Position numbers and translations under genes: made by a program
Origin: Candidatus Methylospira mobilis
GTDB taxonomy: Bacteria > Pseudomonadota > Gammaproteobacteria > Methylococcales > Methylococcaceae
Assembly (NCBI RefSeq): GCF_009498235.1
Contig: NZ_CP044205.1
Span: forward strand, 1,173,716-1,237,715
Direction of reading: 5' to 3'
Length of the DNA: 64,000 nucleotides
Shown: positions 55,176 to 64,000 of the stretch, piece after piece
Numbering within the stretch: the stretch's first letter is position 1
Layout: every line of letters starts with the position of its first letter
Notes under the pieces: model-generated
What the model was told of the DNA's origin: nothing
Databases searched by the model: none
What the model saw: only the letters and a program-made list of their open reading frames with translations

Positions 55176-56357
55176 ATGATATTACATGGTCTGATTCCTC
55201 TTTCTTTTTGGCCGATGCTGGCTGTAACCCTGATGTTGACGCACGTTACCATAGTCAGCGTAACCATTTTCCTGCACCGGCATCAGGCTCACCGGGCATT
55301 GTCCCTGCATGCGTCGGCAAGCCATTTTTTCCGTTTCTGGATATGGCTGACCACGGCCACGGTAACCAAGGCCTGGGTCGCGATCCACCGCAAGCATCAC
55401 GCGCGTTGCGAGACGCCGGATGATCCTCATAGTCCGCAGGTGCTCGGCATAGGCAAGGTCCTGTTTCAGGGATGGATGCTGTATCGCCGCGAGGCGGGAA
55501 ATAGCGAAACCCTGGATCGTTTCGGCGCGGGGACGCCGGATGACTGGCTGGAACGACATTTGTACAGCCGTTTTCCCAATCTGGGCATTGCGCTGATGCT
55601 GATTTTGAATCTGTTGCTGTTTGGGCTTGCAGGCGTAGCGATCTGGGCTGCGCAGATGCTGTGGATACCGTTTTGGGCGGCAGGCGTGGTCAACGGCCTT
55701 GGACACTCTCTGGGCTACCGTAATTTCGAAACCCCGGATGCTTCCACTAATCTATGGCCGATCGGCATTATCATCGGCGGCGAGGAGCTGCACAATAATC
55801 ATCATGCCTATCCGGCTTCGGCGCGCTTGTCGTATCAGTGGTGGGAGCTGGACATCGGCTGGATGTATATCCGCCTGTTGGCGCTATTGAATCTGGCCGA
55901 GGTAAAGAACGTGTCGTGCAAGGCCTCGATACAGGCGGATGCGCTGAATATCGACTTGGACACCGTCAAGGCCGTGCTGCGCAACCGCGCCCATATTCTG
56001 AGCCTGTATGGACGCCGCGTGGTGACTCCCGCCATGCGGCAGGAAACCGCGAAATATGCCGGGCCGGAGCGCCGTCTGTTGCGCCGGATACGTCCGTTGC
56101 TGTTCCGGGAATATGTCAAGGCGGACGCTACTGTCAGGCAAAACTTCAGCCGGATACTGGACGCCAATCAGGTTTTGGCAACGGTCTATCAGTTCAAGCA
56201 GCAACTCAAGGCCGTTTGGAGCGATTCGCCGGACAGCCGGGACGAACGCCTGCAGCGCTTGCGAATCTGGTGTCAGCAGGCGCAGCAAAGCGGAATCCCC
56301 TGGTTACAGCATTTCGCCGATATTTTGAGAGGGTACCGTTTACAGCCTGTTCATTAA
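55176..56357 (+). CDS. Acyl-CoA/acyl-lipid desaturase (delta-9 type)
   Basis: About 393 residues from the ATG at 55176. The three His boxes of membrane di-iron desaturases are present: HRHQAHR, HRKHHAR and HNNHHAYP, and four membrane segments flank them. It introduces double bonds into fatty acids for membrane fluidity. The C-terminal 120 residues (from about DALNIDLDTVKAVLRNR) are an extra helical region not in the core family. An in-frame start at 55041 exists but adds an unmatched leader. Confidence 0.88.
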   Translation: MILHGLIPLSFWPMLAVTLMLTHVTIVSVTIFLHRHQAHRALSLHASASHFFRFWIWLTTATVTKAWVAIHRKHHARCETPDDPHSPQVLGIGKVLFQGWMLYRREAGNSETLDRFGAGTPDDWLERHLYSRFPNLGIALMLILNLLLFGLAGVAIWAAQMLWIPFWAAGVVNGLGHSLGYRNFETPDASTNLWPIGIIIGGEELHNNHHAYPASARLSYQWWELDIGWMYIRLLALLNLAEVKNVSCKASIQADALNIDLDTVKAVLRNRAHILSLYGRRVVTPAMRQETAKYAGPERRLLRRIRPLLFREYVKADATVRQNFSRILDANQVLATVYQFKQQLKAVWSDSPDSRDERLQRLRIWCQQAQQSGIPWLQHFADILRGYRLQPVH

Positions 56358-56721
56358 GGAAGTGTTGAACAACTCCCGTTCATGAGAGAATAATGACATA
56401 CCCATCAGCCGCTTCGATCGGGTATGAACACCCGCGCAAAGCAGGTCGGAACTGGGCAATTGAGCCGAGGCACGCGGATAGGTAGAGGTAGGTATAACTA
56501 CGCCATAACCCTTGCCCATGGCGATTCGTCTGCGGCGGTGAAGCCCGCTGACGGTCGCGCCAGAATCACTTCACTCCCTCTTCATCGGTGTATGCTGATA
56601 TGTATTCGACCAGCTAGTGGTATGAACAGTGGCTGTAGGCTGGATCGATCTGCGCCTGTTGGCTTGTGGCAAACCTGACGTTATTTCCATAGCCCGTTTT
56701 TGTCGTTGAATATCCGAAGCA
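56358..56721. other. Intergenic stretch, no gene recognised
   Basis: 364 bases between convergent desaturase and pgi genes. Only short frames occur. No terminator was identified with confidence. Confidence 0.5.
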
Positions 56722-58305
56722 CTAGCAAGAAGCTACCTCCAGCGTTGATGGTTTGGCAGGATCACCCCGCAATATTATGCCGCGATTGTTGGCTTCCAAG
56801 TGGCGCACAATCTTGTAAACCGCTTCTATTTGATCGGGCGAACCGCAAATTTCAGCCAGCTTTGAAATGCTGTGCGGTCCTGCGCTGGTTTGGATGGCGC
56901 GCATGACGCGTCTTTGCAAATCCAGCAGGCTTGCTGCGGCCTTCTTGCCTGCCTCGACTCCGGGTTGATGATAGGCGTTGACGTTTACCAGGCAGGCGTA
57001 CAGCCCCACGGCGCGTTCATAGAGCGCAATCAATGCGCCGACGCTACGAGGATCAACCTGGCGGATGGTTATGGTGATCGAATCCCGGTTATTTTCATAC
57101 AGCGCCTCACGGGTTCCCTGCAAAAATCCATTCAAAAAATCGCCTGAGGTCGCACCCGGCTCCACTTCTATGGATGGACCCTCCCGGTCCAGCAGCACCT
57201 CAATGAAGGTGGCAAAGAAATTCGGCACGCCCTCGCGTAACTGCTGTACATAAGCATGCTGGTCGGTCGAGCCTTTATTACCGTAAACGGCAATTCCCTG
57301 GTGGACGAGGTTGCCATCCAGATCTTTTTCCTTCCCCAATGATTCCATCACCAATTGCTGCAGATAGCGGCTGAATAACAGCAGACTGTCTTTGTAGGGC
57401 AATATCACCATGTCTTTTGCACCTTTTCCGTCGCCGGCGTAATACCAGGCAAGCGCCAACAGGGCTGCCGGGTTGCCTTTGATATCCGCGATTCGGGTGG
57501 CTTCATCCATTTCCCTGGCACCGGACAGCAGTGCCCGTACATCAACGCCTTGCAGGATTGCGGCAAGCAAGCCAACGGCTGACATCTCCGACGTACGCCC
57601 GCCTATCCAATCGAACATCGGAAACTCGGCCAGCCAACCCTCCATGCGTTCCAGCTCATCCATTTTGCTGCCAGGCACGGTGATTGCCACCGCGTGGGTA
57701 GGGAAGTCCAACCCTTGTAGTTCGAACGCATGCTTGACTTCCAGCATACCATTGCGGGTCTCTGGAGTTCCGCCGGATTTGCTGGTGATAATCACCAGTG
57801 TGCTTCTGAGCCGATCCTTTAACTGATTGAGCACTCGATCTATGCCGGCGGGGTCGGTATTATCCATAAAGTGTATAGCCATCGCTGGGTAGTCCGCAGA
57901 CAATGCTTCCGCGACAAACTCAGGCCCCAAGGCGGAACCGCCTATGCCGATGGAAAGGATGTCTGTGAATTTCGGCGCTTCCGGCGGGCGGATCGATCCT
58001 TCGAGCACAGCTCGGGCGAATATCTCGATTTGATCCAGCGTCTCCATAATTTCCTTTTTAAATTCAAGTGGCGCCAAATCAGGGTCGCGTAGCCAATAAT
58101 GACCAACCTGCCGGTTTTCATCTATGTTAGCGAATGCTCCACCCTCAAGCGCCAGCATGTCCTGGAAAGCCTTGTCAAACTTGGGTTTTAGTTGATCTAC
58201 AAGCGGGTCTGCAAAACGCATCCGGCTGATATCCAGATAAAGGTCCAGCCCCGCATGATGGTAAAGCCAATCCTGATAGCGCTGCCATAGTGTCTTGTCA
58301 TTCAT
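56722..58305 (-). CDS. pgi: Glucose-6-phosphate isomerase
   Basis: 527 residues from the ATG at 58305 ([15 protein letters not shown]). Landmarks: [17 protein letters not shown] near 127-143, [15 protein letters not shown] near the phosphate-binding loop, and the [20 protein letters not shown] segment near the C terminus. It interconverts glucose-6-phosphate and fructose-6-phosphate. The frame stays open upstream to 58503 but lacks homology there. The region beyond to 58653 holds nothing recognised. Confidence 0.95.
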   Translation of the reverse strand: MNDKTLWQRYQDWLYHHAGLDLYLDISRMRFADPLVDQLKPKFDKAFQDMLALEGGAFANIDENRQVGHYWLRDPDLAPLEFKKEIMETLDQIEIFARAVLEGSIRPPEAPKFTDILSIGIGGSALGPEFVAEALSADYPAMAIHFMDNTDPAGIDRVLNQLKDRLRSTLVIITSKSGGTPETRNGMLEVKHAFELQGLDFPTHAVAITVPGSKMDELERMEGWLAEFPMFDWIGGRTSEMSAVGLLAAILQGVDVRALLSGAREMDEATRIADIKGNPAALLALAWYYAGDGKGAKDMVILPYKDSLLLFSRYLQQLVMESLGKEKDLDGNLVHQGIAVYGNKGSTDQHAYVQQLREGVPNFFATFIEVLLDREGPSIEVEPGATSGDFLNGFLQGTREALYENNRDSITITIRQVDPRSVGALIALYERAVGLYACLVNVNAYHQPGVEAGKKAAASLLDLQRRVMRAIQTSAGPHSISKLAEICGSPDQIEAVYKIVRHLEANNRGIILRGDPAKPSTLEVASC

Positions 58306-58653
58306 TACTGGCCTCGTCGGTTGAGTGCTTTGTTGCGCAAAATGAGAAAGTTGTTCAAAGCATATAAAGTTGATGAGCATTTTTACGGGATAAAAACCCT
58401 TCCTGGAATAGCCCGGGCCTAGCGATAGCTGGAGAGCAGGAATAGCTGCATAATAAGCCCCGCAAACGTAGAACCTGGAAGCCAGCAGTTTTGCACACTG
58501 CATTCCCGGATATTAATGGATGTATTTAGCCAGACTAAGATTAAGCAATGATGACGGTGAGAGGAGGAGCATTTACACAAATTGCTCTGTCGCTTTATGC
58601 GGGGAGCCGCTCCTCATAGCGAAACCGGATGCGCCGGTGAGTTTTTTCTGCCG

Positions 58654-59181
58654 TCATAGACGAAAATCTGCCATTTTTCGCATTCTGCGGATTAGCAGCG
58701 TTGAAATTGTTCTCGTTGTAGGGAGCGCCGCCTTTAACCGTATTCGCAATCGCCCTTTCAGGTGAGTGGGAAAGTCGGTCGCCATGCGCCCGATTTTCTG
58801 CGCCGTGCCGGCAATCCTTTGCGGGATCGACAATTCCTTATCAGCGGCGGGGCCGATTACACCGCCGGCGGAAGCTTGATTTGCCGCTTTCCATCCAGCC
58901 TCACAGTCATTTGCATTAAGCGCTCTGGGCGTTTGCGCGTTGCCCGTCGCCGCTTGGGGCGGCCTGGCGTAACCGGATTCAAAATCAGCGGGCATAAGCC
59001 GAAGCGGTTGCGTATTGGACGATTGCGGTTTAGTGGCGGTTATCCCAGGAAGACTGCCCAGCGCGTCTGCATCCGCGTTTTGCCCCTGGCCGGACAAGGT
59101 GGCGGCTGAAGCGGGCGGAATGCCTGGCCGTGGCGGCAACCTCGTGGCGTTCGGAAGCAGATCGTCGTAGCTTACCGTCAT
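58654..59181 (-). CDS. Hypothetical Pro/Ala-rich protein
   Basis: 175 residues beginning MTVSYDDLLPNATRLPPRPG. The first two thirds are low-complexity and rich in Pro, Ala, Gly and Ser, with no signal peptide. The C-terminal 45 residues are basic (HLKGRLRIRLK, TLLIRRMRKM). I do not recognise a family. A perfect palindrome lies 25 bases before the start. The frame may be real because of this upstream site, but coding evidence is modest. Confidence 0.5.
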   Translation of the reverse strand: MTVSYDDLLPNATRLPPRPGIPPASAATLSGQGQNADADALGSLPGITATKPQSSNTQPLRLMPADFESGYARPPQAATGNAQTPRALNANDCEAGWKAANQASAGGVIGPAADKELSIPQRIAGTAQKIGRMATDFPTHLKGRLRIRLKAALPTTRTISTLLIRRMRKMADFRL

Positions 59182-59205
59182 GGTTTAACCTGCTGTTTGA
59201 TATAA

Positions 59206-59229
59206 AATATAATGATATATCATTATATT
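59206..59229. promoter_or_regulatory. Perfect 24-bp palindrome upstream of the hypothetical gene
   Basis: The half-site AATATAATGATA is followed by its exact complement without a spacer. It sits 25 bases upstream of the minus-strand start at 59181, a usual place for a dimeric repressor or activator site. The bound regulator is unknown; its AT-rich core resembles sites of ArsR or MarR family proteins only in general style. Confidence 0.55.
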
Positions 59230-59509
59230 GCGACGGCGAAACATAACGGAATGAGCTGTTATGAATAACCATTTGCCGCTGCGGACATAAAACGCCTGTT
59301 CGGAACGCAAGGCCACACCCTGTCAACCTTGACGGCTTGCGTTAATGGACGGCAGCTATTTAATGGTGATGAGTCATAAATTTGATGACGTAAAGTTTTG
59401 CGAAAATTAGGATGTTTGTTAAAATCAGGTCATGTTGATCTGATTTTTTTATGTAAAAGTACAATAAAAACAAGCTAATCCCTTGCTGGAGATTTGTATT
59501 AAATATTCA
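59230..59509. other. Gene-free stretch with a second copy of the CTGTCAA repeat
   Basis: 280 bases between the palindrome and the DUF1640 fragment. The only feature seen is the short inverted repeat CTGTCAACCTTGACGG near 59319-59342, similar to 38534-38557. No gene is supported. Confidence 0.4.
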
Positions 59510-59647
59510 ATGGACAAGGTAATGCGTAATGCTGCGAAACTGACTATCACTTTTGATGCGCACGAATTTATCCACACGCTGGAAGCAGCCGGTTTCGTGA
59601 AGAAACACGCCGACAGGAATGGTATGAGCGCAACAGGAAAGAGTTGA
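59510..59647 (+). pseudogene. Fragment of a DUF1640-like coiled-coil protein
   Basis: A 45-residue frame reads KLTITFDAHEFIHTLEAAGF, close to the N terminus of DUF1640 (CCDC90-like) proteins. It then diverges (VKKHADRNGMSATGKS) and stops, so the long coiled coil and the C-terminal membrane helix are missing. A weak GGAG lies about 20 bases upstream. It could be a truncated remnant. Confidence 0.5.
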
Positions 59648-59897
59648 TGCGGCGTACGGATGCAGCCGCAACACCATACACCGCGCATTGGGAACGCCGA
59701 GTTGACCAGCGTCATTCGTCATCAAACCAATGCGACTCTGTCCGCTTAAATTAATTTAATTTGAATAGGGCTGATCTCACTCCAACCGAGGGTTTTCCGA
59801 ATCGCAGTCATAGTTTTTTTCTCTTGCCGGACTGCAGGTTTAAGCATCTTTATTTCAATATATTGATTATTAAAGTGGAACAATTTTTCTCTTTTTT

Positions 59898-60136
59898 TCA
59901 TTCGATTAGCGTTCCGCTCCATGCATCGCAACTGCCGTTTTCCATGTCTATAGTCACGCCAATACGCTCGAATTTAATATGATTAGTTAACTCATCGCCG
60001 TGATCCGTCCTGTTGACGAAATACTCGATGCAGGACAGATTCATAACGTTAACATACTGTTCTTCGCTGCCAATGGCGGATGTGCTTATCAAGGTGTTTT
60101 GTTGCCAGAAAAATCACAAAAAGACTCGTTTTCATC
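59898..60136 (-). pseudogene. Possible small secreted protein, frameshifted
   Basis: The minus strand begins MKTSLFVIFLAT, a signal-peptide-like start. One base out of frame it continues LISTSAIGSEEQYVNVMNLS and on to a stop at 59898 (GSCDAWSGTLIE). I do not recognise the family. The frameshift means the gene is broken or the reading is wrong. Low support. Confidence 0.3.
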
Positions 60137-60177
60137 GTAATTGTTATCCGGGTTAAAACTGCTAAAGGTTAGGGAAT

Positions 60178-60420
60178 CAACAGGGTTCGGCTCGTTCTAC
60201 TGCGTCCTCTGCAGATAGTTCCATTTTGGAAACAACTGAATTAACCTCAAGCTCGCCATCGTAGAAGATATTGGCAATATGCTTCTGCGTTGCTGTGATC
60301 TTGGATTCAATCCACACTCAACCGCATCAAGCGAGCGAATTTCTCAGAAGGATAGCGGGCGGTGGATTGTTCCACCTCGTGAACGAGGAAGTAAGCGGAT
60401 AGGGTATCGATGCCGCCCAT
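60178..60420 (-). pseudogene. Unidentified gene remnant, one frameshift
   Basis: Starting at ATG 60420 the frame reads MGGIDTLSAYFLVHEVEQST and continues to RLMRLSVD. One base later a second frame continues VWIESKITATQKHIANIFYD, and ends ERAEPC. The joined piece looks coding, but I cannot name the family. It lies in a scarred region near a truncated restriction gene. Confidence 0.3.
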
Positions 60421-60472
60421 GGTCAAAAAAATAAAAAACCCATGGCGTGTTAGCCTTATGATTGATGTCTTG

Positions 60473-60628
60473 TCACTTAATCAAAACAAGACCAACATCG
60501 GGAAGGCTGATAAAATAAACGATGTAAGCAACCACAATCATAACGGTAATAATGGTTACAGCAATATCCGCCCCGCGATTTACAGCCAGCATCAGCCTGA
60601 ACTGTTGAATAATATTTTTAATAATCAT
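60473..60628 (-). CDS. Small single-span membrane protein, unknown
   Basis: 51 residues, MIIKNIIQQFRLMLAVNRG then a hydrophobic helix (IAVTIITVMIVVAYIVYFIS). GAGG lies five bases before the ATG at 60628, which supports the start. No partner gene is evident. Its function is unknown, and membrane-active or toxin-like roles are only speculation. Confidence 0.5.
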   Translation of the reverse strand: MIIKNIIQQFRLMLAVNRGADIAVTIITVMIVVAYIVYFISLPDVGLVLIK

Positions 60629-60836
60629 TTTGTCCTCATTTTCAACCAGGGAAACTTGAGGAAGGTTGCCTGTGCCCGCCAAGGGTCAGGCCGACTATAC
60701 CGCGATGACGCGCCAGGCACAACCGGGCTGGCGTTGACAGTACCGGCATCTGATTATTGGTAACGATGGAGACTGATCCTGATGTATTCCCACAAATTAT
60801 CGCTTCCGAGGCGATGTATTACTCCAGCCTGTCCGA

Positions 60837-61700
60837 TCAGACCGGCGTTCGGCTGCTGCCGCGCCCCTGCAACAGCAGGCGGCCGCCCCTGGACAGTTCC
60901 ATCCGTTCGCGTAGTTTGAATGCGTGATAGTTGGTGATGACGATTTTGGCGCGTTCGATGTCGCCGAGCATATCCGTGGGGGTCAGCTCGCGGTTGCGGT
61001 AGTAGCTGTCCGGGTCGTTGGGCTGCAGCTCGCGCAGCCGGTCGCGTATCGTCAGGCCGGGGGTGACGATCAGAAATCCGCGCGTAAACTGTTTGCTGCC
61101 GGGACGGCGCACCGCATTGACGGTTTGCCACGCGATCAGCATCGCCATGACCGTGGTTTTGCCCGCGCCGGTCGCCAGTTTCAGCGCCAGCCGCAGCAGT
61201 TCGGGGTTGGCGTTTTCGTTGGCGACGGCAAGATGATCGAGAAAAACCTTGCCGGTTTTACCGAGGCGCGGCGCTACTTCACTCAGCCAGATCGCGGTTT
61301 CCACCGCTTCGATCTGGCAAAAAAACGGTTTGACGCCGTTGAACGGATGATGCCGCCAGTGCTGCAGCAGACGCGCCGTTTCCGGCGTAACCAGCCAGTC
61401 GTTGGGGCTGGGCAGGCTGCGCCATTGGTCGATATGCCCGCGCAGCTGGTTGATAATCGGCGTCGGGTCGTATTGCTGTTCTGCAGAAGACAAACCCGAC
61501 GCATCGCCGGTAAACAATGCTTGCTGCTCGGGCGCGTCCTTGCGTTTTTTCGGCTGGGGTATCGGCGTGACGAATTCAGCCTTCCTCCGCTGTTCGACGA
61601 CGCGTTGGGTCGGCTGGCCTTTCTCGTCCAGCTCCCAGTGGCGCGCGGGGTAAGCGTAGGGCGAGTTCAGTATCGGTTTTTCGAAGAAGGGGTTTTCCAT
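60837..61700 (-). pseudogene. Truncated type III restriction helicase subunit (N-terminal part)
   Basis: 287 residues matching the start of Res-like restriction helicases: FFEKPILNSPYAYPARHWEL, then PFFCQIEAVETAIWL and Walker A LALKLATGAGKTTVMAMLI, then VITNYHAFKLRER. After LLLQGRG the homology stops and the frame ends in SRTPV. The DEAD/H box, helicase motifs IV-VI and nuclease domain are missing, and no modification methyltransferase is next to it. It is therefore very likely inactive, left by a deletion. Confidence 0.75.
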
Positions 61701-61869
61701 GCTGGGATTCTATCATTAATAGTGCGCCCCAGGCGCAAGCCAAGTCTTATGGTTTTCAATACCCTGGCGCATCCTGGAGTCTCTTCGCCTGCGTGATGTT
61801 TCACACCTTGACGGTCGGTGCTTTTGTCCGCAAACTGATCGGTAATTTATTTTTATTCTATTCGATGTT

Positions 61870-61899
61870 AAAACAGATATTTTTATAAAATACTGTTTT
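61870..61899. promoter_or_regulatory. AT-rich inverted repeat upstream of yjjJ
   Basis: AAAACAG and CTGTTTT are spaced by 16 AT-rich bases, about 42 bases before the yjjJ start, overlapping probable -35/-10 elements. HipA-family genes are commonly autoregulated at such operators, here possibly by the N-terminal helix-turn-helix of YjjJ itself. Confidence 0.5.
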
Positions 61900-61940
61900 A
61901 AAAATACTAAAATTTTACAACTTATTCATTATCTATTCAC

Positions 61941-63248
61941 ATGCCAACGATTATTGACGCACTGAATCGTTTCGACATCGCCACCCGGCGGGAGCTCGCC
62001 GATTATCTTGGCGTAAGCCAGGCCGGCTTTTCCCGCTTGTTCCGTGCGCATGCGGAACGAATCGCTCAGATAGGCCGGGGCCGCGCGGTTCGCTATGCGT
62101 TGCGTTCGTCGTTTGCTCGTGTAGAGACCCCAGTGCCTGTGTACCGGGTTTCTCCCGAGGGAAAAGTCGGCCGTTTCGGTGAGCTCGAACCCTTGAGCAA
62201 AGGCCGTTTTTTGATACGCGACGCAGTGTTCGAGGATTTACCCTGGTTTTTGTGGGATATGCGGCCGCAAGGGTTTATCGGGCGTGCCTTTGCTCACAGC
62301 GAAACCGCGTTGCGTTTGCCGACGGACCTGCAGGCGTGGCAAAACGAAGATATTTTGCTGGCGCTGACCCGGCGCGGCGAAGATTGCAGCGGCGATCTTG
62401 TTGCCGGTCATGAAGCGCTGGAGCGTTATCTGGCGTTGCAGGATGCGCCGGTTGCGGTATCCCGCGCGGATTACGCGGCGCTGGCGCATGCGGCTGTTCT
62501 GGGCGATGTCGCCGGATCGTCTGCCGCCGGGGAGCAGCCCAAGTTTACCGCCATGCTGGCGCATCCCGATGCTTGCAGCGTGATTGTGAAGTTTTCTCCG
62601 CCGGTTCGGGAATCGCCCGCAGCCAGACGTTTTGCCGATTTGCTCATTTGCGAACATCTGGCGCTTACGGTTATGCGCGAGCAGAGTCAGGATGCCGCCG
62701 TTTCCGCCATAGTCGAAACAGGCGGTCGGGTCATGCTGGAAACGCGCCGGTTCGATCGCAGCGCAAACGGCAGGCGCGCGCTGCTTTCGGGAACCGCCAT
62801 CGACGCTCAATTTGTCGGCGTGGTCGAGCCGGATTGGGCGGCTTTTATTCGGACATTGTGCCGGAAAAAGCGCATCGATTCCGGGGATAGAGACCACGTT
62901 CTGCTTTGGCATGCCTTCGGTTTGTTGATCGGCAACTCCGATATGCATCTGGGCAATCTGTCTTTTTTCACAGAGGATTACCGTTCTTTCACGCTGGCCC
63001 CGGCCTACGATATGTTGCCGATGCGCTGGAGTCCCGCGCGCGGGGGCGAAATCGTGGAAAGACAGCTCGATATTCCGCTACGCTTGCTTGATAACGCGTC
63101 TTTTGAAACGGCTGCTGTCATGGCGGAGGACTTTTGGTGTAGAGTACGCGGTTTTGACGCGTTGGAGCGCCGTTTTTCCGCGATTGCCGACGCCGCGTTG
63201 CTCGAAATCGCAAGGGTACGCCGCAAGGTGGCGAAATTCGCGCTGTGA
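61941..63248 (+). CDS. yjjJ: HipA-family kinase-like toxin YjjJ with N-terminal HTH
   Basis: 435 residues. The N-terminal 55 residues are a winged helix (TRRELADYLGVSQAGFSRLF), so the regulator and toxin are fused as in E. coli YjjJ. The HipA kinase domain shows AAGEQPKFTAML for ATP binding, VIVKFSP, the catalytic region LLIGNSDMHLGNLSFF and the metal motif APAYDMLPMRW. HipA proteins phosphorylate targets such as tRNA synthetases and slow growth. There is no separate hipB. The next gene is JetA. Confidence 0.85.
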   Translation: MPTIIDALNRFDIATRRELADYLGVSQAGFSRLFRAHAERIAQIGRGRAVRYALRSSFARVETPVPVYRVSPEGKVGRFGELEPLSKGRFLIRDAVFEDLPWFLWDMRPQGFIGRAFAHSETALRLPTDLQAWQNEDILLALTRRGEDCSGDLVAGHEALERYLALQDAPVAVSRADYAALAHAAVLGDVAGSSAAGEQPKFTAMLAHPDACSVIVKFSPPVRESPAARRFADLLICEHLALTVMREQSQDAAVSAIVETGGRVMLETRRFDRSANGRRALLSGTAIDAQFVGVVEPDWAAFIRTLCRKKRIDSGDRDHVLLWHAFGLLIGNSDMHLGNLSFFTEDYRSFTLAPAYDMLPMRWSPARGGEIVERQLDIPLRLLDNASFETAAVMAEDFWCRVRGFDALERRFSAIADAALLEIARVRRKVAKFAL

Positions 63249-63308
63249 TGATGGCAGGGCTCGGCATGCCCGCACCGTCTCAAGCGCAAGCCTTAATTAT
63301 TGATATCG

Positions 63309-64000
63309 ATGGTTGATCTTTTTCAGCGTATTCCCGACACCCTGTTTTTGCCGCTGAGCGGCCCGAACCGGCATGTCTACGGACGCCTGCTGGTCGACCT
63401 GTACCCGCTGTTTTTCGAGCAGATGCATGCCGACGTATTTCCTTCGGCGCAGGTGGTGCGCGCCGAGCTGGACGAATTGCTGATGCGCATGGCCGTGGTC
63501 GACCTGGCGCTGGAAGACGAGTTCGACGCAAACGCGGAGGGCGCGCAGACCGAGGCCGGTCTGGCGCAGCGCGTTTACCGCCGCTTGCGCAACAGCGGCT
63601 GGCTGGAAGAAGAGATTGACGGTTATCGCGTACGCGTGTCGGTGCGTCCGGCGGTGGCGACGCTGTGGGCTTCGCTGATGGAAGTCGCGCGGCCGGAGAA
63701 GGTCTTTTACGGCGGCATGGTGCTGTCGATACTGAACAACGTACAGCGCGCGGTGGAAGATCCGCAGAGTCAGGCGCTGGCTTTTCGTCAGGCGGTGACC
63801 GAGGCGCGCCGCTTCAGTCAGCATTTGAACGCGATGATATACGGCCTCAAGGGCTTGCTCGGCGCGCTGGCGGAAATCAGCGATCACCGCCAAATCCTCG
63901 GCCATTTCTTCGACGATTTCGTCGAGCGTTTTCTGGTGGCCGACTACAAAAAGCTGAAGACGCGCAATAACCCGTTCCGTTTCCGCTACGACATTCTCGC
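63309..64000 (+). CDS. jetA: Wadjet anti-plasmid/anti-phage protein JetA (DUF5716), cut by window edge
   Basis: The frame from ATG 63309 is open to the end of the window, 230 codons, beginning MVDLFQRIPDTLFLPLSGPN, the usual JetA start. Further landmarks are VVRAELDELLMRMAV, RVYRRLRNSGWLEEEIDGY and VEDPQSQALAFRQAV. JetA is the MukF/kleisin-like subunit of the JetABCD condensin complex, which recognises and cleaves small circular DNA. The start has no strong ribosome-binding site. The frame has no stop here, so the protein and the expected jetB, jetC and jetD should follow outside. Confidence 0.85.
   Translation, partial: MVDLFQRIPDTLFLPLSGPNRHVYGRLLVDLYPLFFEQMHADVFPSAQVVRAELDELLMRMAVVDLALEDEFDANAEGAQTEAGLAQRVYRRLRNSGWLEEEIDGYRVRVSVRPAVATLWASLMEVARPEKVFYGGMVLSILNNVQRAVEDPQSQALAFRQAVTEARRFSQHLNAMIYGLKGLLGALAEISDHRQILGHFFDDFVERFLVADYKKLKTRNNPFRFRYDIL

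Noticed and set aside
55004-55423. Frame of 139 codons overlapping the desaturase start
   Set aside because: It reads through the first His box in another frame and has no motif.
63297-63905. Minus-strand frame of 202 codons opposite jetA
   Set aside because: The plus strand carries a clear JetA sequence; this frame is Arg/His-rich shadow.

Overview
The window reads as chromosome of a gammaproteobacterium of methanotroph or methylotroph type. This is an inference. It rests on a MoxR plus DUF58 pair resembling the mxaR-mxaS genes of methanol dehydrogenase clusters, a folP gene coupled to a RibD-like reductase, Gram-negative envelope genes (MltB, Lgt, DsbB), a c-type nitric oxide reductase and moderately GC-rich codon use. 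No rRNA, tRNA or CRISPR array was recognised. The gene order is a mosaic: short housekeeping operons separated by insertion sequences, IS scars and decayed genes.

Layout. 0-2.4 kb: molybdate transport and regulation (modB, modC, a short ModE), closed by a strong bidirectional terminator. 2.6-5.1 kb: a 3' scar of an IS30-type element, a DUF2721 membrane protein, and an SGNH hydrolase gene split by an IS630-family element. 5.7-16 kb: an integrase scar, YegD-type Hsp70, DbpA, Bfd, UvrA, an SRPBCC protein, an orphan TAXI binding protein and MltB. 16-19 kb: FolP, a RibD-like reductase, a lipoprotein and HPF. 19.2-25.3 kb: MoxR-DUF58, a large secreted modular protein, an IS21 istA remnant and a Sel1-repeat protein.

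25.5-30.8 kb is a nitric oxide defence unit: NsrR divergent from an operon of truncated haemoglobin, iron-sulfur flavin reductase, HPP protein, small membrane protein, NorC and NorB, with an NsrR-type operator in front. 31-38.5 kb: an HDAC-family deacylase and a carbohydrate unit in which a secreted glycoamylase-family protein and an ABC ATPase diverge from a binding protein and two permeases. 38.7-42.2 kb: a four-gene cassette (SxtJ-like, DUF5989, carbamoyltransferase, SGNH hydrolase), followed by an intact IS30 element. 43.6-50.6 kb: Amt, ArgS, a SPOR protein, DsbB, Lgt, ThyA and FolA.

50.6-55 kb is a chemotaxis locus in decay: a frameshifted cheR remnant, a possible cheD remnant, a CheB whose receiver lacks one acidic-pocket Asp, and two tandem soluble MCP-like proteins, the second with a degenerate signalling tip. 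A desaturase, Pgi and a hypothetical gene with a perfect palindrome upstream follow. 59-64 kb is gene-poor and scarred (DUF1640 fragment, frameshifted small genes, truncated type III restriction subunit). It leads into a HipA-family YjjJ and the first 230 codons of a Wadjet JetA protein, which runs off the right edge. This last stretch looks like a defence island, and the complete Wadjet operon probably lies just outside the window.
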